From assembly GCA_026874595.1 (NCBI GenBank), contig CM049316.1, forward strand, positions 36,585,339-36,649,338: a DNA stretch of 64,000 bases, written 5' to 3'. This document shows positions 34,865 to 46,010 of this stretch, one piece after another. Below the pieces are notes generated by a model that had not been told where the DNA came from, made no database searches, and saw only the letters and a list, made by a program, of their open reading frames with translations. The position numbers and the translations under genes were made by a program. Source of the stretch: Sipunculus nudus. Taxonomy: Eukaryota; Annelida; Sipuncula; Golfingiida; Sipunculidae. Every line of letters begins with the position of its first letter. Within the stretch, counting starts at the first letter, position 1.

Positions 34865-37290
34865 TTTGTTTGTTTGTTTGTTTGTCACGACTCTCCAGGT
34901 CACACTTTTGCATCAATCAACTTGAAACTTACAGGCTTGATTGACAAACCGATTTCTAGGTGCCCTATTGTTTTTGGTCAACATTGCTCCAAGGTCAAGG
35001 GTCAAGGTCACGACAGGTATGGTTAACGGTTTTTGCACTATAACTTCGCCATAAATAGGCTTATCCACTTCTGCAATAGCTCATTTTTTTCGTCATCACC
35101 TGGCCTTTCTTTTGACATGTAGCTTACTTAAATTTGCCGTTACCATGGTTACATTTTTTGGGCAAAAATCATGGAAATTTGAAATAACACGACCATTTTT
35201 TGTAACTTTGTCAGTTTTTAAGCTAGGCAGATCTAGTTTTCGGCATTTTGTTCCACATGACCAGCTTGACACGACAGAACTGAAAGTCACGTTAAATCTC
35301 GCGCCATATCTCGTCAAACGAGAAAAAACGAGACTTCGCGGAAATGCTCATAACTCGGCGACTTTTACAGCTGGACAGGTCTGGTTTTCAGCATTTCGTT
35401 CCACCAATCAAGCTTGACACGACAGAGCTGCAAGACAGGCCAAATCTCGCACCGTATCTCGTCAAACGAGAAAACACGGGATTTCACGGAAATGCTTATA
35501 ACTGGCCCAGTTTTACAGCTAGACACGTCTGGTTTTCGGCATTTAGTTCCACTAGACCAGCTTGACACGACAGATATGCAAGTTCCGTTACCATGGTTAC
35601 ATTTTTTGGGCAAAAATCATGGAAATTGGAAATAACACGACCATTTTTTGTAACTTTGTCAGTTTTTAAGCTAGGCAGATCTAGTTTTCGGCATTTTATT
35701 CCACATGACCAGCTTGACACGACAGAACTGAAAGTCACGTTAAATCTCGCGCCATATCTCGTCAAACGAGAAAAAACGAGACTTCGCGGAAATGCTCATA
35801 ACTCGGCGACTTTTACAGCTGGACAGGTCTGGTTTTCAGCATTTCGTTCCACCAATCAAGCTTGACACGACAGAGCTGCAAGACAGGCCAAATCTCGCAC
35901 CGTATCTCGTCAAACGAGAAAACACGGGATTTCACGGAAATGCTTATAACTGGCCCAGTTTTACAGCTAGACACGTCTGGTTTTCGGCATTTAGTTCCAC
36001 TAGACCAGCTTGACACGACAGATATGCAAGTTCCGTTACCATGGTTACATTTTTTGGGCAAAAATCATGGAAATTGGAAATAACACGACCATTTTTTGTA
36101 ACTTTGTCAGTTTTTAAGCTAGGCAGATCTAGTTTTCGGCATTTTGTTCCACATGACCAGCTTGACACGACAGAACTGAAAGTCACGCCAAATCTCGCGC
36201 CATATCTCGTGAAACGAGAAAAAACGAGACTTCGCGGAAATGCTTATAACTCGGCGAATTTTACAGCTAGACAGGTCTGGTTATCGGCATTTCGTTCCAC
36301 CAAACAAGCTTGACACGACAGAGCTGCAAGACAGGCCAAATCTCGCACCGTATCTCGTCAAACGAGAAAACACGGGATTTCACGGAAATGCTTATAACTG
36401 GGCCAGTTTTACAGCTAGACACGTCTGGTTTTCGGCATTTAGTTCCACTAGACCAGCTTGACACGATAGATGTACAAGTCAGGCCAAATCTTGCACCCTA
36501 TCTCGTCAAACGAGAAAACACGAGATTTCACGGAAATGCTTATAACTCGGCGAGTTTTACAGCTGGACAGGTCTAGTTTTCGGCATTTTGTTTCACATGT
36601 CCTGCTGGACATGACAGAACTGAAAGTCTGGCCGAATGTCGCACCGTATCTCGTCAAACGAGAAAACATGAGATTTCACGGCATTGGTTATAACTCGGCG
36701 AGTGTTACAGATAGACACGTCTGGTTTTCGGCATTTTGTTCCACTAGACCAGCTTGACACGACAGACATGCATGTCAGGCAAAATCTCGCACCGTATCCC
36801 GTCAAACGAGAAAACACGAGATTTCACGGAACTGCAGCTAGACAGGTCTAGTTTTCGGCATTTAGTTCCACATGACCCGCTTGACATGACAGAACTCCAA
36901 GTCAGGCACAAGCTCGCACCATTTCCCGTCAAACGAGAAAACACGAGATTTCATGCAAATGCTTATAACTCAGCGGCTTTTATAGCTAGACAGGTCTAGT
37001 TTTCGGCATTTCATATCATTTGGCCAGCTTGACATGACAAACCTGAAAACGTGTCACTGCTTCTTGTCAAACGAGATTAACTGGATTTCATGAAAAAATT
37101 TTGAACTTGGTCCCTTTTACACTAGAAAGATATGCAGCTGTTAAAGGTCAGCATGCATAAATAAACATATTATCCGTTTCTGCTGCCCCCACAATGTTGC
37201 TCATTCATATGACTGTTTCTTCATGCACTCTCTGTCTATCTGTCTCTATCATTTCCATTTCCGGCAAGCGCGTGACCTCTGGTCATCTTG
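34865..37290 (+). mobile_element. Helentron-like non-autonomous element, unit 2
   Basis: It starts directly at the last base of unit 1 with TTTGTTTG and the same head sequence (from TCACGACTCTCCAGGTCACA), and ends with the same ATTTCCGGCAAGC (37257-37269) and TGACCTCTGGTCATCTTG (37273-37290). The left hairpin module is missing, so units 1 and 2 share one left end. The head is nearly identical to that of unit 1, which points to a recent tandem duplication or rolling-circle read-through. The next host bases are TT, compatible with the T-T insertion preference reported for Helentrons. Confidence 0.65.
35220..37105 (+). repeat. ~148-bp tandem array 2 with 448-bp higher-order repeat
   Basis: Thirteen monomers start near 35220, 35369, 35517, 35669, 35817, 35965, 36117, 36265, 36413, 36561, 36709, 36836 and 36984. 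The first nine form three 448-bp higher-order units (148+148+152). The 152-bp member carries the GTTACCATGGTTAC..GGCAAAAATCATGG segment that is also found in the element head. Higher-order units 1 and 2 are almost identical over hundreds of bases. The 36709 monomer is only 127 bp and lacks the ATGCTTATAACTCGG part. Confidence 0.95.
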
Positions 37291-37417
37291 TTATAATATT
37301 CCATACTCCGGCTGATAGCATAAAAACTACTAATAATAATTAAAATAAACGCCTCTGTAACCTGCAGGTAATTGAAAAAAATCAGCTTTTGATTTTAATT
37401 GCAAATACATTAAACTA

Positions 37418-37856
37418 CTACGCTCTCCCCGCAGGATGTATAAACTGCAATCGTCCCAGACATCCTTTCGTGTAACCGCTGCTTTGTATGGCATATTTGT
37501 TTCTCTTGGCTAGAACACCAGGGTGCGCACAGAGCCAAGAATTGTAATCAGACCGCTGAAAGCGTGATATTGCATTGAGCATCCAGCCCAAATTTTAAAC
37601 ATGCGACACCCGCTTTCGTAGCTCTGATTACAACGGGACTTAAGCTCTCATTGGTCTGATTCTTGGCCCTATGCCAGAATGAGTGTTGTCAGGCCGGGTG
37701 TTGCGTATTTAAAATAAGAGCTTGGTGTACTATTCATTACCATACTTTCATTGGTCTGATTAATATTCTATGCACTGTGCGCACCCTGATATTCCAGCCC
37801 AGAGTACCGTGCTATACAAAGCAGCTGTAACACGAAAGGATGTCTGGGACAACATC
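37418..37856. mobile_element. foldback element family F, copy 2
   Basis: Long terminal inverted repeats: GTCCCAGACATCCTTTCGTG at 37453 and its complement CACGAAAGGATGTCTGGGAC ending at 37850, continuing inward for about 38 bp with few mismatches. The interior (GATTGTAATCAGACC-like, TTTTAAACATGCGACACCCGCT and ATTGGTCTGATT) matches copy 1 at 9945-10325, and the shared ACTGCAATC outside the repeats suggests the family extends a little further left. It lacks coding capacity and begins about 130 bp after the Helentron-like element. Confidence 0.75.
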
Positions 37857-38323
37857 CGAAAGTAGCTTGACATTAAACTTATTCCATAGGTTTCTTCGGG
37901 CTTGTTAAATGAACCACACAGAACATGTTACACCCATATTCTCAAAGTGTTAACAGTTAACAGAAAGTTTGTTCACGCCAAATTTAACAGGAACTCAAGT
38001 GTCTGGAAAAACATTCATTGGTTTGGTGCAAAATGCACATAATAGACATTTTAATATATCTGATCATGTTTTATACCAGAGTGCATAACCGTCATCATTT
38101 TCCTCAAACAGTACATGTGTATTATGACGATCTTTATTTCTTCACCGTCATCTTTTGGAATAACTGACACATTCCAAATATGTATATACTTAATCACATT
38201 TTAAATATATTACACTTGATTATAAAGTTTTAGAGAAAAATATTATGTTTCCGGTAAAATTTAATTTTAAACCAGGGTTAGACATAATATTTCATAGTAA
38301 ACTCGTAAATGGAACCAACGTCT

Positions 38324-38328
<5 letters not shown>
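37857..38328. other. unannotated A+T-rich DNA
   Basis: Nothing supportable was seen between the foldback element and the AT microsatellite. Confidence 0.45.
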
Positions 38329-38381
<53 letters not shown>

Positions 38382-38398
38382 TTATTTATTTATTTTGA
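38329..38398. repeat. (AT)n then (TTTA)n microsatellite
   Basis: About 24 AT units are followed by four to five TTTA units, a compound microsatellite. Confidence 0.95.
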
Positions 38399-38887
38399 AA
38401 TATCTTAATATTATTCTCAGAATAGTGGTGGCTGGGGTGATTACTTGACCCTCACTCTCTTGCCAAAAAGGGGGGGTAATTTACCCCCATCCCACTGCAT
38501 TGATGCGTCTGTCTTTTGCAGGATATTTTGTTTGATTAGAAGTCCTAGTGCGATGTACTGTCAAGGGCTAATTGTCACGAGTCTATCCAGGCCATATTAA
38601 TACCAAAATATACTTAATTCATACCTCGATTCACATTTCACTCAGATATAATCATGATTAAACTGATGGCGTGTTATTATAAGCGCACCTGGATTTACCC
38701 TTTGTGCAAGCTTGAAGCTAAGCTTGCAATAAAATTGCAGCTTTTAGTATATATGAACGACAGTCAATATATAAATATATACAGTATGGCGTTTATGAAA
38801 GCGATGTGACTAAAGCCAAGGCTATCACTTTAGCAGCTTTCCCGATGGTTAATCCGTGGAGCCTAATTGGGTCAACTATTTCTCGGG

Positions 38888-38890
<3 letters not shown>
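38399..38890. other. unannotated DNA
   Basis: A short G7 run followed by a C-rich stretch (38470-38492) can pair weakly. Otherwise nothing was seen. Confidence 0.4.
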
Positions 38891-38927
<37 letters not shown>

Positions 38928-38945
38928 GTGTATGTGTGTGTGTAT
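38891..38945. repeat. (AT)n/(GT)n compound microsatellite
   Basis: About 18 AT units are followed by CG and several TG units. The Tyr/Ile-rich 61-codon frame across it is an artefact. Confidence 0.95.
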
Positions 38946-40456
38946 TTTATTATTTTAATTCCCGGTGTAGCGGTTTCAGACTACAATTACTTCAAACATT
39001 ATTACATTTCCTCTGGTTAGATCAGATACGGGTGTTATGTATTCAGGGTTAAAGATTACCAGGGGTCAGTTGGAAATATTTACACCCCCGTGTGTTCACG
39101 TGTGCCTATATTTATGAAGGTGCTCGGGCATCCAACAAGATAAAAAAAATTAGTTTCAAACTAGAGTTTTTAAGTATAATATACACCAGAGAAACCTGCA
39201 TTGGATTTTCCTTTGTGCGTCGGAACCGCTCATCGGGGATTCCAAGCGAACCTGATGTTCCAAAGGGTTATCTTTAATTCAGATGGTTAAGGTTCCTGTC
39301 GGCTCCTTTTCTTGGCATATTCTGCCATTAGCTATATGAAGTTCTGCATGAGGGATCGGCTTAAGCTAAAGAAAACTTTTGTAGACTGTGGGGTAGAGCA
39401 GAGGATATAAAGCCGGGAATCGCGGGTTCGCTGAGGATTGGTGAGATTTTTCCCCGCTCATCCTCAGCGCACGGCAAAAGCGAGTGCGCTTTTCGGGGGG
39501 TGCCTCCATTGTATGACCCCCGCAAGGACCAGCAGGTGCGGTCCACCGGGTCCAGTTGACGCCAGTATACCCTTATATGGGGCGATATGAAAGGGACAGA
39601 CTGCGTTTGAGTGCTCTTGAGTCTGTCACTCCTCCTCTAGACGCTTCTTCAGCTAAGGAAAAGGTTAAAGTTCAAAGGTTAAAATTGGTGTTTAAGCATA
39701 AGGTTCCGCCCTTTAAAATAATTATTTTAAATTATAAAATGATACAAGCTTATAAAAGAATAATTATATAATAAATAAACTAGCTGACCCCACCAGCCCC
39801 TTTATAGATCCTGAAATGCTATGTATAACTTAGCTAGAACATCTTGCTCGAGACCAAATTTGTGCCATACAATGGTTAATTCTTGTACATTTATTGTTGT
39901 TGAGGTGTCTTCACTTACAATATTCTTACAAACTCCTGCACATTGTTCAAAACAAGGGTTGCAAGTTGAAACGTAACACATAAAACAAATTCAGCAGTTT
40001 AGTACAAACCATTACATTTAAGAAGGGGCGTATCGGGCCAGGGGTAGGCGGTCCGGTATTTTGTATTATGGACTGGTCAAAGCGGTCCGGTCTACACCTC
40101 TTTCTGAAATCCGCATGTTCCGGGTCACTCTACCCACGACCACATTCATTACATTCGGCTAAGTTTGGTATGTACGGGCACTGCTTAAAAAGCATGTATA
40201 TATTTAGTTGTTTGATGGTATTGTAGCAAAACACATCTAAATAACATATGAAAATCCGTTCCATTGTTAAACAATGTTTGCCTCCAATTAATTTTGACAT
40301 TCAAATCTTTTTATTTCTGAAAGTGTAAAAAAGCAGCATGATATATCGTAAACACAGAAATCGCAAACCGTAATATATGTAATTTATCAAAGTTTATCAT
40401 AACTAATTTGAATTTGTGAAATGTTTACCTAACATTTGTGTTGAGCTTTTCCCCAG
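38946..40456. other. unannotated DNA, G+C-richer near 39.4-39.7 kb
   Basis: The 39360-39720 part is less A+T-rich, with a 71-codon plus frame (39556-39771) and a 61-codon minus frame (39361-39546). Neither product is recognisable. It could be a relic of a transposon untranslated region or of an unrelated exon. I cannot decide. Confidence 0.35.
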
Positions 40457-40600
40457 TCAGACAGGTAACCCGGTCGGGGAAAAGTTTATTTCAGGATTAG
40501 AATTGGATTCAGGTCTCTTAAGTACCAGTAGTTTCAGTTTGCAGCACGATTTCGACGACCCCAAGATTTCGCCCAGACTGTTCTGTCAGCCAGTTACAAG
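40457..40600 (+). CDS. candidate internal exon, product unknown
   Basis: A 144-base stretch is bounded by a pyrimidine-rich acceptor context (GAGCTTTTCCCCAG) and a donor (ACAAG followed by GTAAATG). The frame open across it starts one base before a codon boundary and ends with two bases of the next codon, so both borders have the same phase and the exon length is 48 codons. The peptide begins QTGNPVGEKF and ends SPRLFCQPVT. It is less biased in composition than chance frames in this window. I recognise no domain and see no neighbouring exon within several kb on either side, so it may equally be chance. Confidence 0.25.
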
Positions 40601-43199
40601 GTAAATGTGAAGATGGCTGCTTCATTGATGTCTGTCCTGTATCAAGACTTTCATTACGTGGTTGCATGATTTCAATAGGTGTCCTCATGTAACCACGGGA
40701 AATGTGGTGTGATTTTCGCTCAAGTAGCCAGCACGACATTTTATTGCACGTGAGTACAGATCCATTAAGAATCATTAAGTTAACAGATGCGTCACATGCG
40801 AAGTGGAATCACTTAAGCCCGATTTGGCTTTGGGCCGAATATGCCTGGTTCCTCAAGTCACGCCTGCACGGCAAAGTGCCCCTAGACAGGGAACTTAGGC
40901 ACAAAGTGGGAATGTATAACCCACTACCAGGGGGAAGGCTTCGCAGCTACCAAGGGAGTCTAGGATGGTATTGAAAAGTCGAAACAAAAGGAACGATAAG
41001 ACGAAGTGGACTGGGAAAAATTAGAATTGTTTTTAGAAACGTCCCTCCGGAGAAAATAGATATGGCATAGCAAGGCTAGATCTCCCAAATTATTCAAATG
41101 AGTCAAAGGAGAGAAAAGAACCCTTCTTCAAAATAAACAAAAAATTATACTGATTTTCAAAGTACATTTACATACCAAAAATGCCCACACCATGCTTCAT
41201 TGGTAAATGCGTCGTCAAACCGTGCGCCTTCAGCAGACATCACTTATTAGATACACAACAGGTATGGCGCACCCAAGGGAACAGCTTTTATTATAATACC
41301 CTGGTATGTTACAATAACTCCTGTACTGCGTAGTTATACTTTTCAGATTATCTGATGGCATGCTAATGGCATGCATTGCTTACACATAGCAAATAAATTC
41401 AGCGATATTTCACCAAAATAAGAACAGGTGACCCATGGGCCATGACATGAAGATGAATTTGACACATAAATGTATACCTTATAGCACATAGTGCCACATA
41501 CACTTTGAAAGTATTATTATTTATTAAATTAGATTAAATAGGTGACGTAAACTATATCGTACATCTATATACAAATTACATGATTTATATACTGTAAACG
41601 TTGGTGCTTTTACATACCCATAACATTAGTCCCCTGAATTTCCCTTGTATGCTATGTACAAGTTAAACCTCTCTAAGACAGGCGCCTCCCTGATGAGCAC
41701 ACCGGAAATGTGATGTAAACCCATTAATTTAAGACAGGTTATTCAACAGTTCTTCGTCCCTTTTATAAATAAACCTTTAAAAAATACTTAAACAATATTT
41801 GTAAAAAAATATTTAATTTAAATGTCGTTTTTCTCCCTGCTATTTAATTACAAAGCTACTTGATGAGGACACCTGGCTATTAAGGACAAACTTTGACAGT
41901 GCGGATTAGACAGGTTAAACTGTACACACCAGTGCTTTTTCCCTTTTTTCACTTGCAGAGATAACGTTAATACTACTTGAGCAGGTGCAGCATATTTAAT
42001 CAACTCTCCCTTTCCACACCAGCAAAACATTCTCCGGGCGTGCTGTTATTGCGATAACACTGCGGTGACATATTAACTATATGAGTTATGTTGCTACCCC
42101 CTAGGTTACTGGGCAGCTCATGTTCCAGTAACAAAATGCTATGTGATATCAGTAACATGCTCATCCATTAGTGCGAGCTATTTTAAGATCACCCCCGCGA
42201 TATGAAATATCAAATATTCCCATCAGGCATTCCCTTACCGCATCAGTGTTATGTAATATTAAGGCTAATTAGCAAGCATTGCACTTGAAGGGACTCATTC
42301 ACATTATACCTGACATGTTCAATATACGTATAAGTAAAGAATTGTGTCCTAAAGTATTATTACATCTGCTAATATCTCGTTCTAAAACCGTTTGGTCCTC
42401 TCCGCGAGGGAAAATAAACTTGCACCGGGCGCTATTGGTAGCGCAAAACATCTGGCACCTGGCGGCCGTACCCTGCAACTTCACGAGTCAAGCTTGTTTA
42501 AGCTACAAACCGGTGTTTCCGCTGTGTCTCTTCTTACATTGCGCATGCGCACGATCAGATCTCTAATGACGTAGTATTGTTATGATAAACAGACAAAAGT
42601 CGACTGTTAACTCACACAGAGTACGATGATATCTCATACAACAGGGGAATCAGAGATAGCGAGTCCGTACGTTGAATGGTTGTGTTTTTTTTTTTAGTTG
42701 AGTTTTATGTATTGAGTCAAAATGAAGCATTAGAGTGAGATAATACAAAATTTTATTTGAAATGTTTAATGGTAACGAGCATGCCAATCTCCAGCCGGGA
42801 ACAATGTATTTCACGTATACCAAATCTGCCTACTAAAGAAAAGGCCATCTTTAACTCTCTTTAAAGATTATAGCTACTGCATACATGTAGATCAGACAGC
42901 ATTAGTTCTAAAGGGCTTCCAGAAACAGCAAACCTTCCATAATGTCAGCCAGCTGAGTCGAGTTTAGTACGTCTGACAAACAGACTGACGGAGCTAGGAT
43001 TACAGTTCTGTTCTTATGTTTCGAGACGTTAGACAGGGCAATGAACCTGAGGGAACCTGAATGCGTTCTGAGGGAAATGTCCCTAAACAATAGGGTACTG
43101 TTTGCTGAGAATGGCAAATTTGTTCACCGTGTACAACCCACGGGAGTCTGACTCGGGAGTCTGGTAAAACCAAGTATTTTATTACTTTTAGGAGCCGAT
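40601..43199. other. unannotated DNA with an NRF-1-like site
   Basis: TTGCGCATGCGCACG at about 42539-42553 matches the NRF-1 consensus. It lies at the end of a G+C-richer patch (42400-42560) whose overlapping frames on both strands (95, 61 and 60 codons) have no recognised product. A promoter is conceivable but unsupported by other elements. The 90-codon frame at 40702-40974 is also unrecognised. Confidence 0.35.
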
Positions 43200-43565
43200 C
43201 CTGAAACTTTTTTTAACTCTGCTTCAAGGGGCCTATTCTGTTATATACGCAAACATCATGAAAACACATTCAATAAGGAAATCTGGAAAAAAGTATGACG
43301 AAGAAATTATTTTACAGAAGGCGTTTTGCATCTAGTGACCTATCAACTCCTGCATATATGCAACCGACCACCTTAGGTTACATGCGTTTTTCCCCGCTTG
43401 TCAACAATACTGTGTGTACTAACAATGTACAGGCGCAAACATCCTGCATATAGGCGTTATAAAAAACTTTTCTTAACAGGTATTGCCCAAAGTTAATTAT
43501 GATCGGAGGAAGCCAGAAATCACTTAAATTATATAAAAGGTAAATGAATTACTGCTTAAAATTTG
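43200..43565 (+). repeat. dispersed repeat family X, copy 3 (second half)
   Basis: AGTGACCTATCAACTCC, TGCAACCGACCACCT, ACATGCGTTTTTCCCC, TTGTCAAC and AACTTTTCTTAACAGG parallel 6340-6490 in order and spacing. The first half of family X, as present at 29380, is not clear here. Confidence 0.45.
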
Positions 43566-44924
43566 CAATAACATATATTTATTATCTCACACTATTTATT
43601 CGTTTTGGCTAAACACAGCAAGTTCCAAAGCATAGTTAAACCGGCATACGGACTTATTAAACTTGTTATGGTTCAGAGACTAAAGTCAGTCTACGTGTAT
43701 CTGTTTATCTGTTCATGGAAGTAAAGTACCGATTTGAGAATAAAATATTGGCAGACACCACGTTATTTAAAAAAAATCACTATACTTCATGTATATTACC
43801 TGGTATGTGAAGTATAGGTACTTTACACTGGAGAGCACTGCTCATGCTGCAGATAAGAATGAGAAGATCCATCCTCTTAAAACCAAGGCTTCCTATGCTA
43901 CACCTTTGAGGAATCTTGATATAAATTGATTAGTATGCCTAGTATTTCCCCATTTATCAACAAGACCGATGAAACAGGCAACTTGCAAAAATCCATGTAA
44001 ACAACGAGAAAAAATAATATGTTGCTATTTTTAGATAGGCAGTTCACACCACAGTTTGGTCATGACTCTCGGCGGAGGTACATAATATCTCTGACTGCTT
44101 TCTAATTTGCAAACGAAGCAACTGGTTAGTAGTAATTAATATCACAAGCGACAGACACGGGTCTAATTTAACAACAAAAAATTGTATTTGATATATTATA
44201 ATGCATAAAACTTTGTCTTTATTTTAGAATCTTACAGTTAACACGGCAGGCCTTGTCGAACTCTTTTGGATGTATTCAGCTTCATTAGGCAAAATCACAA
44301 TACCCGTGGAAAAAGTCTATTTCATCTTTTCTGTTCTTATCAAAGTTAGTGTAAAATAAAAAATCATTACACCGAACGATAATTCCCAGACAACGCCCAA
44401 CGATTTTTGTAAGGACAACTCGAGAAACCCTATTAATTATTGGACCATATTATTAAAGGCACATCAGATCATCCGATTAGGATGACGAATGATTGGCCCC
44501 CTTATTCAGCTGCCTTAGCAACACTCGAGTTGCTGATGTATTATGGTTAATTAGACACGTGGCGGCTCTTAAATGTGTGGTAATGCAGCGACGCCTGACG
44601 CACTTAGTAGTCCGTTGAAACCGAGGACCAAGTGTAAGAAGGCAGGCTTTTTCTTCCTTTTATAAGACGTTGATCAATTTAATTCAATATGGAAAATCTG
44701 GATTAAAACAACCTTCCGATAAAGGGTTTAAACAGGCTCCTGTTCAATAATAGACAAAAGCTTTCGTCACTATAAATTAATTACTGATTACTACAGAGAC
44801 TATCTTAAAAAAATAAAATACTGCCTTGACACAGGTTTGGTCCACGCATAAAACGTTGATCTGTGGACTCTGTTACCAAAGTATAGAATATGCGACTGAT
44901 TTTTTTTTTTGCCTGCGCCAATAG
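43566..44924. other. mostly unannotated; GGCGGAGGTA motif at 44073
   Basis: CTCGGCGGAGGTACATAATA followed by TCTCTGACTGCTTTC at 44070-44105 resembles CTATGGCGGAGGCTTGTATT at 26898 and CTTATGGCGAGGTCTGCGGT at 57568. These are probably tails of one dispersed repeat. The rest is A+T-rich and featureless. Confidence 0.4.
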
Positions 44925-45145
44925 GGTATGCTTTCATTTCCTGTCGTCCGTGTGTTTGTATGTGTTTGTTCACAACATAACTCACGTAATGCTGAAATAA
45001 ATCTCATGAAATGTTCAGTGTATTTTAGTGTGAATCCAGTGCATGACTGGATTCACGAACGTCTTTAATGAATATTCACAAATGTACAGTTACTTATACA
45101 CCAAGGAACCTGGGTATTTCGGCCGAATATGTGTTTCTTAAAATG
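44925..45145 (+). repeat. dispersed repeat family Y, copy 2
   Basis: TTTGTTCACAACATAACTCA, CTCATGAAATGTTCAGTGTA, GGATTCACGAACGTC and CACAAATGTACAGTTACTTA follow the same order as in 26636-26905. It directly abuts the long duplicated segment that starts near 45163, with which it is not shared at 60.7 kb. Confidence 0.5.
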
Positions 45146-45669
45146 GTGCACATATACAACTGAAAATTATTAAATACTAGCTGCTCTCGTGGAAAATCCA
45201 CGGCTCTATCTGATGCATTTTTTTTGGTTATGAGCTGATAAGAACTAAACGACGCATATTTTAATCCTAAGGTTTTTGAAGGAACTGTTTCATGTGTTTC
45301 ACTTATATGATACAAATATTACTTCTGCTTAAAATCTCCAGGAACATCCTCCCCCAAAATATCAACATAGAAAGAAAAATTATTCAATTCCAGAAATCAC
45401 ACACAAAAAAATAAATAAATAAATAAATTTTGGAAAGAGACGCTAGACATGTATAAGGTGTACGAATTATTAAGTGAGACCTTCTTTTTCCGATAAACAA
45501 CATACGTTCGACAGCTTCATTGCTTTGGAAATATCGGTGATATAACGATTGTATAAAGAAGCATTCTACCGTGAAATTATTTTAAAGATGCTTTGTATTA
45601 GTTGAAGCTTAGGCGACATCGTGGAACACGATGCTTATTCAGTGTAGTCAGTTGAAGGTATAATCTTAA

Positions 45670-46010
45670 GCTGCGTGTCCACTTCTACGGATGCGGCGCG
45701 TGTGCGGTGCGGATACGTATGCGGATATTTTGTGCGTGTGTGTCCATGAGATACGTTTTTCAGTGCGTTTTTAGGTCTTTCACCCTCTTTCACCTCTACA
45801 AAATGGCACATTCCGTATGCGTTTCCGCATGCGTTTCCGTACCCGCGGTTACATGGTCCGGTTTTCAAAAAACGTATCCGTTTCCGCACGCCGCACGCAC
45901 TCGGCACCGCATAAGTGGACACACTCCTTCTTTATTCCATATGCGCGATTTAAAACGCGTCCGCATCCGCATCCGTATACGTGTCCGTACCGCATAAGTG
46001 GACACGCAGC
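45670..46010. mobile_element. 341-bp MITE with TTAA target site
   Basis: Perfect 15-bp terminal inverted repeats GCTGCGTGTCCACTT, flanked on both sides by TTAA (45666-45669 and 46011-46014). The homologous position in the second copy of the surrounding segment (about 61164-61170, TCTTAGGCC) has a single TTA(A)-like site and no insertion, so the ends are confirmed by an empty site. The interior is rich in GCGGAT/GTCCGC-type motifs and holds an extra inner copy of the terminus (ATAAGTGGACACAC at 45912). TTAA targeting points to a piggyBac-type source. The terminal sequence itself is not diagnostic. Confidence 0.8.

Noticed and set aside
33325-36999. Many open frames of 60-101 codons on both strands
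   Set aside because: All are translations of the ~148-bp satellite monomers and shift frame from monomer to monomer because 148 is not a multiple of three.
32855-37290. CRISPR-like interpretation of the regular repeats
   Set aside because: The units are contiguous ~148-bp tandem monomers without unique spacers, and the DNA is eukaryotic in character.
42411-42490. tRNA-like stretch GGGCGCTATTGGTAGCGC
   Set aside because: It resembles a D arm, but no B box (GGTTCGANNCC) or acceptor pairing follows at the required distance.
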